From NCBI GenBank assembly GCA_965112965.1, contig CBCOTE010000022.1:1-64000 (forward strand): DNA of 64,000 nucleotides, read 5' to 3'. The stretch is from CBCOTE01 sp965112965 (GTDB lineage: Bacteria > Desulfobacterota > Desulfovibrionia > Desulfovibrionales > Desulfovibrionaceae). Position numbers and translations under genes: made by a program. Numbering within the stretch: position 1 is the first letter of the stretch; every line of letters begins with the position of its first letter. This document shows positions 1-11,019 of the stretch, in pieces. Below the pieces are notes generated by a model, which was not told where the DNA came from, searched no databases, and worked only from the letters and a program-made list of their open reading frames with translations.

Positions 1-1367
1 ACCCTCTAACCCCAAAAATTATTGAGATAAGGAATGTAAAAAAAAGGTCCAAATTTATTGCTGAAATATTTATATTTTATGTAGTGCAAATGCAATGAAG
101 TTTATTATTTATTTTAATTTTTTATAATTACTGTATCTAAATCAATTAGCTAAACGGAAAGTTAGATTCTTTACATATTACTCTCAACTTTCACACTGTA
201 AATTTCGTCCTTAATCCTAATCTGCGATAATCTACTCCAAATTAATTTCAGCTTAATAATCACACTACTACTAAGTTTAAAACATATAAGATAGTATAGT
301 ACATAAAATACTAAATACTCTCGCCAATAATATTCTGAATACGCCTACCTAGCTGACTATTGCTCTGTATAAGACCATCGTACTATGCTGGGAATAAATA
401 AAACTATCATCGTCTCATAGCCTACGTTTTATTAAAACTAACATACTCATAGACATAGTGTAAGGGGGGGGCTATTTTTTGCTATTAATATGTTCTACTC
501 ATCAGCAACCCTTACGGACTAGAATTATGTCCAAAAAAAACGACAAACAATCACCACAAAAAGATATTCTAAAAACTGACCTACTGTGATACGCTCGCAC
601 ACCGCAATGCCCATACCAACCTATGTCCATCATAAACAACGGCAACTAGAACCCGCCGAATAATATTATAATTGACATCACAGCTTTTCATATTTAGTGA
701 CTAAAAAGTCTATCAAACTGGACGGTAGGTTGGCTGAGAGATAGTTATATGACTGAAATTTAATGGATAAATTTGTTGTCGTTCCTGAAATTCTGTAAAC
801 ACAAGTGAGATCCCTCTAGCCGAAAAGATCTAATCGCGCTGCAAACCGAGCTGGTCAGGTGACTGATCAGATTCAAGCTAATTCTCACATAGCTATGACG
901 AATGAAGCAAATGATTTTACGACTAAAAGGCACATCATATTTGCAATAGATCATAGGCTGGCAGGATAAGATAACGTTACGACTGCCATCTCTTTCATAT
1001 ATTCCTACTTATGATCAACGCTAAACAATATAAAACGTGATGTCTTTTGCTTAACTGAATCCATTTTGATTAGTTAATGTATAATAAATGATGCCCGTAT
1101 GCCGTGAAGATATATTATACAACATTTGCATCGGTCGTAGTAAGCTGAATGATAAAGCGATCGCCATGTATCTCATCGCTATTAGGAATGTAAGGTACTA
1201 TATTTATAGGCTCATTCGGTCAATTTTAGAAGCACTGACTAGAAAAAAATGAACATACAGCGGGGATGTATCTCAGTAAGTGCTGGAACGAGATACAGCG
1301 CGCCTGTCGTGTGGCACGGTGCCTAAAAACTAAGGCTACCGCGCTGATTATAAAGAGGATGACCCGG
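1..1367. other. Non-coding spacer, no intact gene seen
   Basis: A/T-rich stretch before the first gene, full of stop codons in all frames and with several A runs of six or more. I saw no convincing gene, RNA or repeat. A run of seven G lies near position 465. The 64-residue frame on the - strand near 760-954 has no homology I can recognise and no ribosome binding site. Confidence 0.6.
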
Positions 1368-2414
1368 ATGGCTACTTCTAAAGGTCGCGTGAACCTACTC
1401 TTCACCAGTGCTGGCCGAAGGGTAGAACTGCTACAGGCCTTCCGCCGTGCCTTGAAAAATCTCAGCTTGGCTGGCCGTATCGTGGCCACAGATATGGACC
1501 CACTGGCCCCGGCCTTACGAATAGCCGACGCGGCCTATCTGGTGCCGCGGGTGGTGGAGCCAGAGTTCATACCACGATTAGCAACTATCATACGGAATGA
1601 GGCCATAGATCTGATATTTCCCTGCATTGACCCAGATATCCCAGTGCTCTGTACCCATAGGCAGGAGTTGGAAGCAGAGGGTGGCCTGGTAGTAGTTTCA
1701 AATCCAGTACTAGTGGCAGCCGGAGCAGATAAATACCTGACGTGGAAACTCTTCCATGATCTAGGCCTACCCACCCCAAATACCTGGCTACCACAAGAGC
1801 TGAAACAACTACCAACCCATACCCAGCTGGCCTTCCCTCTATTTATGAAACCACGCTATGGTAGTGCCTCCCAGGACACCAGACGCATCCATAATGCAGC
1901 TGAATTAGCCTTCTATCTGCCGCGTACGCAGGAACCGATGCTCCAAGAATATCTACCTGGACCTGAGGTGACCTGCGACGTCGTGTGCGATCTAAACGGC
2001 CAAGTACTCGGCATCTGCCAGCGTCAGCGTATTGAAATTCGCTGTGGAGATGTTGCTAAGGCGGTGACAGTGCACGATCCAGCCATCCACGCCAGCTGCC
2101 TATTTCTAGCCGAAATAATGCGACCCATTGGGCCCATCACCGTACAATGGCTCTACCGCGATAAGGTAGCGCACTGCATCGAGATCAACTGCCGCTTCGG
2201 CGGCGGGATACCACTGGCCTTTGCCGCCGGGATGGATATACCTAGTTGGCTACTGACCCAAGCTGCGAAATTACCTCTTGAACTGCAGCCTACTGATGCG
2301 TACAAGCGTGGACTATATCTAACCAGATGCGATGAGTCCTTTTTTGTCACCGAAACTGATCTGAAGCTATCCACCGGAGGTTCTGATATTCCGACCATCA
2401 GCGATTATTTTTGA
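1368..2414 (+). CDS. ATP-grasp domain protein (carbamoyl-phosphate-synthase-like ligase)
   Basis: Predicted 348-residue carboxylate-amine/thiol ligase of the ATP-grasp superfamily, related to the CarB-like ATP-grasp proteins found in surface polysaccharide loci. The N-terminal pre-ATP-grasp part carries LLFTSAGRRVELL. An ATP-binding lysine sits in FMKPRYGSAS (about residue 160) and the metal-binding end is IEINCRFGGG (about residue 275). An upstream frame opens at 1266, but AGAGG at 1354-1358 stands 9 nt before the ATG at 1368, so I start there. The gene overlaps the downstream HAD gene by about 29 nt, so the two are probably translationally coupled. The substrate cannot be told from sequence; the HAD phosphatase and DegT aminotransferase neighbours suggest a modified sugar or amino-acyl sugar for surface glycan. 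Family assignment is firm, role is inferred. Confidence 0.85.
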   Translation: MATSKGRVNLLFTSAGRRVELLQAFRRALKNLSLAGRIVATDMDPLAPALRIADAAYLVPRVVEPEFIPRLATIIRNEAIDLIFPCIDPDIPVLCTHRQELEAEGGLVVVSNPVLVAAGADKYLTWKLFHDLGLPTPNTWLPQELKQLPTHTQLAFPLFMKPRYGSASQDTRRIHNAAELAFYLPRTQEPMLQEYLPGPEVTCDVVCDLNGQVLGICQRQRIEIRCGDVAKAVTVHDPAIHASCLFLAEIMRPIGPITVQWLYRDKVAHCIEINCRFGGGIPLAFAAGMDIPSWLLTQAAKLPLELQPTDAYKRGLYLTRCDESFFVTETDLKLSTGGSDIPTISDYF

Positions 2415-3084
2415 CCTAGATGATACACTCTATCCCGAAGAGCAATACGTGCGTAGAGGGCTCAACGCCGCAGCGCAGTTCGCAGCGCTACGACTTTCGC
2501 TGAATAAAACCACGGTGGCGCAAGAGTTATGGGAAATGCACGCCTCAGGCGTACGCGGAGATATTTTCAATCGGTGGCTCATAACGCATGCAGCGTCGCT
2601 AAAAATGGTTAAAAATATGCTCGCCTCCTATCATAACCACAAGCCAATACTTTCGGCCTTCATTGGCCTAACAAAACTACTAAAACGAATGAAGAACAAC
2701 GGTCCAGTTGGAGTACTCACGGACGGCCGACAAGCTGGACAGCAACGTAAACTCAAGGCCTTAGGCCTGGACCACACCTTCAATCATGTGATATACACTG
2801 ATACCATGGGTCAAGACTTTTGGAAGCCCGACTCACGACTCCTGCGCTCGCTGGCCATGGAGTTAGCAGGCAACCCATCCCATGCGCTTTATGTAGCGGA
2901 TAACCCGAAAAAAGATTTTCTAGCTGCCCGCCGAGCTGGGCTCAAGTCCCTGCGCGTCCGCCATCACTATGGACTCTATGCCCACCTGGAACCAGAAACT
3001 CCAGACCACGCCCCCGATTGGGATCTTATAGGCTGGGATAAATGGTTGCAAAATGGCAAAGACCTCAACGATATCCTTACCTAA
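2386..3084 (+). CDS. HAD-family phosphatase with probable ATA start
   Basis: Haloacid-dehalogenase phosphohydrolase of about 232 residues. Motif I is FDLDDTLY (nucleophile Asp near residue 10), motif II VLTDGRQ, motif III a Lys in DFWKPDSR, and motif IV the acidic VADNPKKDF. The first conventional start, GTG at 2449, lies after motif I and would give a protein without its catalytic aspartate, so translation must begin earlier. In frame, between the stop at 2362 and motif I, there is a strong GGAGG at 2376-2380 followed 5 nt later by ATA at 2386; no ATG, GTG or TTG exists there. I infer an ATA start or a start codon damaged by mutation. It overlaps the end of the ATP-grasp gene. It probably removes a phosphate from a sugar or small metabolite in the same pathway. 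Confidence 0.75.
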   Translation: MFRPSAIIFDLDDTLYPEEQYVRRGLNAAAQFAALRLSLNKTTVAQELWEMHASGVRGDIFNRWLITHAASLKMVKNMLASYHNHKPILSAFIGLTKLLKRMKNNGPVGVLTDGRQAGQQRKLKALGLDHTFNHVIYTDTMGQDFWKPDSRLLRSLAMELAGNPSHALYVADNPKKDFLAARRAGLKSLRVRHHYGLYAHLEPETPDHAPDWDLIGWDKWLQNGKDLNDILT

Positions 3085-3213
3085 AATCCTAGGCTCCAAC
3101 ATACTCTCCGACGAAATGAATAGGCAAAAACAAAACTAGAATCTAAGATAACCAACCCTCAACGACTGCCAGACATCCATATTCTGCCCTTTCACCTAAC
3201 GTAGGCAACCGAC

Positions 3214-4356
3214 ATGAAAGACAGATCACGACGTATCTTTCTTTCTCCCCCCGTATTAACTGGGAAGGAAGAAAAGTATATTCGCACTGCGCTGGCAAGC
3301 AGATACCTAGCGCCGTTGGGGCCGGAAGTGGTAAAATTTGAGCGGGAAGTAGGGGAAATTATTGGGGGTAAAATATGTGTGGCGTTAAGTACAGGAACAG
3401 CGGCAATACATTTAGCATTGTTATTGGCAGGCGTAGGAGTGGGAGACCGGGTGCTTGTGTCGGATCTAACCTTTATCTCGTCGGCGGCGCCGATATTATA
3501 TGTAGGAGCACGGCCGGTATTCATAGATTCAGCACCAAAATCATGGAATATGGATATAGGATTAGTGGAAAAATATCTAGAACGCTGCGGAAAGCCAAGG
3601 CCAAAAGCGCTAATACTGGTACATCTATTTGGGCAGCCGGCAGATATAAATCGGGCGCAGGCAGTGTGTGAATACTATAGAATGGAACTAATCGAGGATG
3701 CGGCCGGGGCGCTAGGAGCGACGTACGGCAATCAACCAGTGGGTGGGATAGGACGATTAGGAGTACTTTCATTCAACGGCAATAAAATCGTGACTACATC
3801 GAGCGGTGGGATGCTAGTATGTCAAGACGCGACGGACGCGGCGCGAGCGCGATTTTTAGCTGGAATGGCCAAGGAACCGGGTCCAGGCTATGTACATCTA
3901 GAATTAGGTTACAGCTACGGTCTATCCAATATATGTGCAGCCATTGGAAGAGCGCAACTTAAAGCGCTGCCGGAACGACTACGACAAAAACGAGCGCTTG
4001 CAGTACGGTACCGAGAACTACTGACAGATGTAAATTGGTTGGAATTTTTGCCTGAACCGACCTGGGGTAAAGGGAATGAGTGGCTTACTTGCGTGCTTTT
4101 CGGCCCAGATATAATAAAAGGCGCTCAACGCCAAAAACGAGTGCACGAAGCACTCGTTGCAGAGAATATTGAGGCTCCCCCAATATGGCGCCCCATGCAC
4201 GCACAACCACTCTTCGCAGACTACGAATATGTATGCGGGGAGACAGGGAGCATATCCGAAGAGTTGTGGCGACAGGGGCTATGTCTACCTTCTGGCGCCG
4301 GACTGAACAATGCGGATCTCGAGCGAGTATGCAGAATTATTCAGAGGTCAATGTGA
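3214..4356 (+). CDS. DegT/DnrJ/EryC1 sugar aminotransferase (PglE-like)
   Basis: PLP-dependent aminotransferase of 380 residues that moves an amino group to a nucleotide-activated keto sugar. The N-terminus (FLSPPVLTGKEEKYI, then APLGPEV) matches the UDP-4-keto-6-deoxy-GlcNAc aminotransferases (PglE/bacillosamine type) and related enzymes. The PLP phosphate region is STGTAAIHLAL, the pyridine-nitrogen Asp is in IEDAAGALGA (D162), and the Schiff-base lysine is K191 in SFNGNKIVTT. Length is normal. It lies 130 nt after the HAD gene in the same direction, so it may share a transcript; the ribosome binding site is weak. With the ATP-grasp and HAD genes it points to synthesis of an amino sugar for surface polysaccharide or protein glycosylation. 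The exact sugar is not predictable. Confidence 0.88.
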   Translation: MKDRSRRIFLSPPVLTGKEEKYIRTALASRYLAPLGPEVVKFEREVGEIIGGKICVALSTGTAAIHLALLLAGVGVGDRVLVSDLTFISSAAPILYVGARPVFIDSAPKSWNMDIGLVEKYLERCGKPRPKALILVHLFGQPADINRAQAVCEYYRMELIEDAAGALGATYGNQPVGGIGRLGVLSFNGNKIVTTSSGGMLVCQDATDAARARFLAGMAKEPGPGYVHLELGYSYGLSNICAAIGRAQLKALPERLRQKRALAVRYRELLTDVNWLEFLPEPTWGKGNEWLTCVLFGPDIIKGAQRQKRVHEALVAENIEAPPIWRPMHAQPLFADYEYVCGETGSISEELWRQGLCLPSGAGLNNADLERVCRIIQRSM

Positions 4357-7300
4357 AAAAAAATATCAGTAACCATTGCAGTATATATTACCCCGCTAAT
4401 CTGCCTAAATATTGGCTCCAAAGTATATGTTAATACGCTGCCTTACAAACAGTTACTAAACCCAAAGCCCATATTTTTCGCTGGAAAAATATAGTAAGAA
4501 GTAGCTAAACTGGATTAGTAACATAAACTATCAGGACTCGGCCTCCACGAGCAAGATGACCTGGTATCCTATGAGGGCAATTAAATAAGTCAAATTAAAA
4601 TCCCAGGACTAAAAAAATAGGGCGGGGATGTGAAGATAGCCGGAAACGTCTTAAAGGACCTACTACTAAAAAATACACTACCCACGCTGAGAGAGGAATT
4701 CTTCTACACGCAGTACTAAAAAAGGTTCGGTTAATCGATGGGCTTAACTAACACTTATGTCCACTCCCCCACTTGTCTCAAACACCTTCTTGAAGTACTA
4801 AGAGACGATTAAGATAGTGACGTCACATCAGTTTAGGATCATCGTGTATACAATTGACCACTTCACGGCCCGTCTATACTAAGCAGGAATAAATTTAAAA
4901 TCATATGATATACAATCTGCCTAATTTAATTTTAAGGTCAAATAACTGTCCTACATCATAGGTACAACCAAGCACCACTTTCCATAGTCTAGGTCAAAAA
5001 AACAGCAGGTCTTTTTCATTCCTTGGCCACGACTGATATAAAAAAAACATCAAGAACAGTAAGTCCCTGTTCCGTTCAGACTTAGACTCCACCATGATGT
5101 ATCCGCCGTAATACTCCACTTCCTCCCCGACAGATATTCAACTAGAAAACTATCACTTAAGGCTTTGGCTATCAGAAGGATCCCAGGTTGCGCCTAATAG
5201 AACTTAAAACAACCTTCTTCTGGTGCTAAAACAGAACGCCTGAGCTGATAACAGTCGCCTTAAAATACAGCAGACCTTCACTCATGAACTCAACCATGAC
5301 AATTATGTTGCCCTCACATAAGATAAATTTGATTTATTATTAACATGTTAAGCAGTACTTTAACTACTCAATCTAGCTCTACGACCAATGAAAAATCAGC
5401 TCGGTCGACATCCCTGCTGGCAGGACCGTATTTAGCCATATACTAACTGCTCGGCCATGACAAACACAGCCCAGTAACGATGTAACTACCTCAACCGGGC
5501 GGCCCACTATCCCAAATGATAAGTCTCAACCTTGGCCAGACCATTGAAGCCGTTGGTGAGCCAGTCTTTTCTCTAGACAATAAGTTCCAATTTTTTTGAC
5601 GATGCTTTGGAGCTAAATATCAAACTACTCATTCATGGCAATGAAAAAAGATAAGAACTGGGCAATATAGTTCTCAAAATAAACTTAATGAATAACAAGA
5701 TGTAATGAATAGACCATGTAAACCGTAAGGATAAAACTGATTTACCCAACCCACATACTATGAATTGCAACAGACCTAGCCCAAACTACAGCTACCGGGA
5801 GGCCTGACAGCTGTTCATGTGTTCAGCCAAAAATCTTACCACACTCATCCTCAACGTCATCCAAAGCTATTTGAATTTCACCACCTCGGCCTTAGTTTGA
5901 TCGCGCAGACAGTGGACCTCAGCGATAAAGATTAATAGATATCGCTTGTTGGCGTTTAATAATTCTCGATCTAAGAAGACAATCGACAATCCTGTACGGC
6001 TAATAATTATGACTACTTTCTTCACTGATAACCACAACCTATCTAACCCAACTGCCAGCCTTACCAAGATGTCGCCACGCTCTACATAATTTATCCTCCG
6101 ATATTCTTGGGTCGCCCCGATGTACGACCTATTCTGCCCAGTTCCGACATATTATCATCGTCTCCCAATATTTCATGACACATACTGTATGAATTGCTTC
6201 AGCAAAATGCTATACTGAATCCAAGCAAGAAGCCTGTGATATATTATGTTTGCTTCGGGCTGAAAAAAATAACTAAGTCTTCTGAAATCTATGCTGAAAC
6301 GCAAAAAAATATACTGGGGCACCCACCGACCTACAGAACGCTATCGTCATGACGCCGTAAAAAAACTGAACAGGGTGATGCATCTCTAGATGTAGTTGTG
6401 ACCCTCTAGCTTACGCACGATCTACTGCCTAGACTTCCAGTGCCTGATGCTCTTCCAATTCGCAATGTACAGACACACTAAGACCGCTTTCTCGACTGCA
6501 TAAAATCTGAGAGGAGACAACCACACATTAATCATCCGAATGCCGGACCTCTTAAACTACTTTTTGCCCCACCGCCTTCTTCCAAAGATGATCGAAAGGA
6601 CTGACAGATTATCTTAAAATATAAATTCTCCATCTATTCCCGCAGAATCCACCCAAACTAACCTAAAACTTTACACTATCATGCGAGAGAAAGAGAACAC
6701 CGACGCCCTATTCCTCCACTTTTTTTGCTATAATGAATAAAAAAGTGTACCCCTTGCTCTAGCTGTGACTAAGGGGATGACTAATATAGCTACAGCTGAC
6801 AGCAACAAATTACTTTCTAGTCATCTGCCACATAGCGAACACGGTGCTGAGCTCACCCAACTTAAACGCCAGTATCGTCTTCATGCTGGCAACAAGTACA
6901 CCGATAGTAACCTTGACAGGGGACCTTCATACACATTTACCAGAACGTCCAGAGTACAATACCGTCTCGAACTATCAGCCCGGTAGCTGTAGATGCAGAG
7001 GAACTGTCTCTCTCTATGACCCAATATTTTACCTATAATTCGTCCTAATACAAAAAAACTACAGGGAGAGCTGTCAGGATATAGAGTATAGGTGTTTGCC
7101 TAAAAAAGAATTAACTTACCACCTGCAAACTTTTTTTAAGACCATACGCTATTTTTTAGTCCGGTGAAGAATTATGACGCGGAAAGTATGACTCCATACG
7201 CGACATACAACCATGTCTACACTGTATGAATGATAACTGAAGTAAACCATAAAAAAGGGTGTAACTATGGATAAAAACTTGGTTACTTAATATAATATAC

Positions 7301-8117
7301 TATATTTTCTTAAGTGTTCTGCATCCTCATCCTGCTGTTATTCTACCTTCATAAAATTAAAAAAATGGCGGCACGATAACGAAACTTAAGCTCTACGTTA
7401 TAAACATCAACTAAGATATAATGCAAACAGCACTAACATAGATCAATACTTCATTATAATTAGCGCCACTGTAGATACTTCTGGCCACGACAGGGATATC
7501 CCATCCTTAGTAGAAATCCTATAACATGTAGATTATGACGGCAGAGAAGAAACACACTGAACAAAGGGCTATCCACGGCTATAGCACTTAATTCATTTTA
7601 AAAAAATAATAAACTAAAATGTATCATGTAAATATTATACACTAACATAGCATTACAAATATTTTCTAGTGTATTTCTTATTACTGGAACTAACATCAAA
7701 ATAATTAAGGCTAATTATATTATAATGTATTATGCATTGCAATAAAAAACATAAACTTATATCTTTTTTACATTCTGTAACTATATCTTATTGATAGAAT
7801 CTATTGCTATAAAATATTAATAATTACATCGCAATCTACAAAATTACAATGGATATCTATGAAGGTATACTTAAGACGTCGTGACAATGGCGTGATGTAA
7901 GTCTAACTAAAAGTACGCCAAAAAATATACATATCTTTTGCAGACTTACCCTTTATTGTCAAAAAACACTTTTTTACATATTCAATCACTATCCGCTATC
8001 CGGCTCATATAAATAGACCTTGCTTTGGCTATCGATCAGAGGTATAAACACCAGTCTTTGTCGGCATAACCCGATGACATGTGGTAACTACAAATACATA
8101 GAAAAAAAAGAGTGTAC
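4357..8117. other. 3.8 kb eroded spacer
   Basis: The longest gene-free stretch of the window. All frames are closed by stops every few dozen codons and A runs of six to eight are scattered throughout. One weak coding trace is readable on the + strand near 5530-5600 (TIEAVGEPVFSLDNKF, like the start of a PAS sensor domain). Another is a gene-like frame near 6844-7038 that I cannot name. I see no intact gene, RNA or mobile element. The region most likely held several genes that have decayed. Confidence 0.55.
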
Positions 8118-9572
8118 ATGATTGGTCCACACTCCTTTCCTGATTACCGGGGTGTCTTAGAATACCGCTGCCTAAGCTGCGAGGCTCGCTATGGCATCGA
8201 CGAGCTTCTATATACCTGTCCAGTCTGCGACGGAGTATTCCTGATTGAAGATACTACATTTGAGCGGCTGGCCGAAACATCAGGGCGGGCGTGGCGAGAG
8301 CGCTTTGATACACGGGCCGCATGGAAACATCCGGCCTTTCGAGGAATTTTCCGTTATTATGAACTCATAGCTCCAGTCATAGAGATGGATGATATCGTGT
8401 GTTTGGGTGAAGGGCATACGCACATTGTAGCGGCAAGTCCAGCCTTACAACGAAAAATTGGACAGCCCTTCGCCTTCAAGAACGATGGCCAGAATCCCAG
8501 CGCATCCTTCAAAGACAGGGGTATGGCCTGCGTCTTCAGCTATATCAAATTCATGATACGTCGGCATAGATGGAATCAAATGCTCACGGTATGTGCCTCC
8601 ACTGGAGACACCTCAGCCTCCGCGGCTCTGTATGCAGCATACGTAGGCTGGCCTATCAAGTCGATTGTTTTGCTCCCACAGGGCAAAGTAACGCCGCAGC
8701 AATTAGCTCAAACCCTAGGTAGTGGCGCCACAGTACTAGAAGTACCCGGGGTATTCGATGACTGCATGGAGGTGGTGGAGCACTTAGCAGACCGTTATAG
8801 GGTAGCACTGCTTAACTCCAAGAACGCCTGGCGTATTCTGGGCCAAGAATCCTATGTCTACGAGGTAGCCCAGTGGTACGATTGGAATCTGACAAACAAA
8901 TCTCTCTTCGTACCTATCGGCAATGCAGGGAATATAACGGCTATAATGTCAGGCTTGCTAAAACTACATGTATTAGGAGTGATTGAAGGGCTACCGCGAA
9001 TATTCGGTGTACAATCACACCACGCAGACCCAGTATTCCAGTATTACGCCGAGCCTGACCCAAAACGACGAAAGTACCAAGCGGTGCCTGTAAGGCCAAG
9101 TGTGGCCCAGGCAGCGATGATCGGAAATCCGGTATCCTTCCCAAGAGTGAAACATTTTTCCGAGCGCTATATGCATGCGGCTGGGCCAGACGCCTTCCAA
9201 ATAGTAAAAGTGACAGAACAAGCAATTATCGAAGGGATGCTTTTAGCAAACCGACACGGACACACTGCCTGCACACAAGGCGGTGAATGTCTGGCTGGAC
9301 TCATCGCAGTGCGAGAACAGGGACGTATCAGCCAGGACGAACTGGCAGTGTTGGACGCAACGGCACACAGCCTAAAATTTATTAAATTCCAGGACATGTA
9401 CTTCGCGGATAATTTCCCGTCGGAGTACGAAATCCATGTCCGTCCGGAACTATCTAATGCACCACAGCTAATCATTGCACCTGAGGAACGGGAACGACTG
9501 GACCAACCGGCCTACGTACGCGTGGTGGCCGAAACAGTAGCGCAACTGCTGAACCTAGAACGACGGAGCTAA
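8118..9572 (+). CDS. thrC: Threonine synthase
   Basis: Converts O-phosphohomoserine and water to threonine and phosphate, the last step of threonine synthesis, using PLP (fold type II). The protein has 484 residues. It opens with a small Cys-rich module (YRCLSCEARYG, then YTCPVCDG). The Schiff-base lysine is K132 in NPSASFKDRGM, the thrC signature; the Ser/Thr-rich loop CASTGDTSASAAL follows, and PIGNAGNI forms the phosphate-binding turn. ATG at 8118 is preferred over GTG at 8112 because AAAAGAG lies just before it. It stands alone between long spacers, with tRNA-Glu 160 nt downstream. Two further fold-type II enzymes lie 6-8 kb away, but this one alone has the full threonine synthase signature. 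Confidence 0.92.
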   Translation: MIGPHSFPDYRGVLEYRCLSCEARYGIDELLYTCPVCDGVFLIEDTTFERLAETSGRAWRERFDTRAAWKHPAFRGIFRYYELIAPVIEMDDIVCLGEGHTHIVAASPALQRKIGQPFAFKNDGQNPSASFKDRGMACVFSYIKFMIRRHRWNQMLTVCASTGDTSASAALYAAYVGWPIKSIVLLPQGKVTPQQLAQTLGSGATVLEVPGVFDDCMEVVEHLADRYRVALLNSKNAWRILGQESYVYEVAQWYDWNLTNKSLFVPIGNAGNITAIMSGLLKLHVLGVIEGLPRIFGVQSHHADPVFQYYAEPDPKRRKYQAVPVRPSVAQAAMIGNPVSFPRVKHFSERYMHAAGPDAFQIVKVTEQAIIEGMLLANRHGHTACTQGGECLAGLIAVREQGRISQDELAVLDATAHSLKFIKFQDMYFADNFPSEYEIHVRPELSNAPQLIIAPEERERLDQPAYVRVVAETVAQLLNLERRS

Positions 9573-9734
9573 GCCACATCAGAGCAATAATAAACGCCTT
9601 TTAAATATCAGAACGTATGTCAGTAGCTACGAACCAGGCCATTGAAAAAAACCTAAAAAAACGCTTGACAACTGTGAACTTATTTTCGAAAAGTTAATAA
9701 GAGGCGTCGCTTTATTACGACGTACTGCTGCGAT

Positions 9735-9810
9735 GTCCCCATCGTCTAGTGGCCCAGGACGCTGGCCTCTCACGCCGGTAACAGGGGTTCAAATCCCCTT
9801 GGGGACACCA
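9735..9810 (+). tRNA. tRNA-Glu (anticodon CTC)
   Basis: A complete cloverleaf. The acceptor stem GTCCCCA (9735-9741) pairs with TGGGGAC (9800-9806), and CCA is encoded at 9808-9810. The anticodon stem is CTGGC/GCCGG with loop CTCTCAC, giving anticodon CTC at 9769-9771. The T arm AGGGG-TTCAAAT-CCCCT is perfect. The CTC anticodon reads GAG only, so a second tRNA-Glu(TTC) must exist elsewhere. A TTGACA hexamer at 9665-9670 could be part of its promoter, though I see no good -10 box at standard spacing. Confidence 0.96.
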
Positions 9811-11019
9811 TAAATTAATAGTTTATTAATTTTTAACCAAAGTAGATGCGAGTAGAGAAAGATTAGTGCCACAGCATTCTATAAGGGATTAACAAATATA
9901 TTCATAATCTTCCAATACAAAAAAAATGATGTCATTAGTTGCAAATTAAGATATACTTAATTTCAATTGTTACTACATATCTGCAGGCTATCATAATAAG
10001 TCCATGCCAGCTGTACTGACAACACACAATAACCCCCCCCCACACTCTTAAGTACCGCTGTAAACAATGCATACGCTACAATTCTCGCCACATTAAGCAA
10101 TCTTCCCCAAGAAATAAAAGTTTAATCATCAGTAACGCATTTCTCTCAAGGCTCTCTCCTTCTTTTAGGCAAAAAAAATAGACTAGACCACGATTGAAAT
10201 CGCTATTTTCACATAATAGCCTATATATTTTGATTTGCCCCAGCATTGGCTCAAACTAAATATTAAAAAAACATTTTTTGGACATATCATTTAAATTTCG
10301 CGAAGTTAAGTTTAACTTAGTACAAGATCAGAAGGCCTAAAGGACTTGCTACAGTTTGTAAAATCACAGAACAGTCCTACTACCGTTGATGCAACAAGTA
10401 TGGCGAACTCAAAAAAATAATTAAATCAGGCGGTAAAAAATGGAGTGGGAGAACAGCCGAATAAGATAATCCGTAAGGAGGTGCTCAGAGAAAACTTTTG
10501 AGTTTGACATATTGCCGTAAGTACATGGAGTATATAAAAAAAGTTTTCTAAGTTTTTTGAAATATGAATCTGCTGTATAGTCGACCAGTTTTGCTCCATT
10601 CAAAAAAATACCAGATGTAGGCGAATGTCGTAAACTGTGTATTAATTCGGTCGCTCATAGAGTATACCTGAGAAGTATGGCTAAGGATATCTTAAGGACA
10701 GTCTTTCTTCAGATCGAAGTCTGGTTACCTTTGGTTTAGTTATGGGTTATGCATCTAGCCAAGGCCTTACTAGTGTAACTATATATGGTTATATAATTTT
10801 ATTGATGTTAGGATTTATGATAGCAAAATATAAAAATACCGATAATTATTTGTAGTTTTATGCGTAAGTACTTGGCTCTTATGGTGGCCAGGACTATTCA
10901 ATCAGGAAGGATGTTATAAAACGTACAGTATATAACAGCATAGCCTCAAAAAAAATGTAACAAGAAAAAATATTTTTTATAAAATCTCTCCCCGCTATCA
11001 ACATGGTATTATTTTTTTC
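9811..11019. other. Eroded spacer
   Basis: No gene or RNA seen. The stretch contains a run of eight C near 10033 and many A runs. By hand I count about 11 runs of six or more A against 3 runs of six or more T between 9573 and 11019. It ends at the 3' end of the leftward ygeW-like gene. Confidence 0.55.

Noticed and set aside
2449..3084. GTG at 2449 as start of the HAD gene
   Set aside because: It would remove the catalytic DxDxT motif that is plainly encoded just upstream in the same frame.
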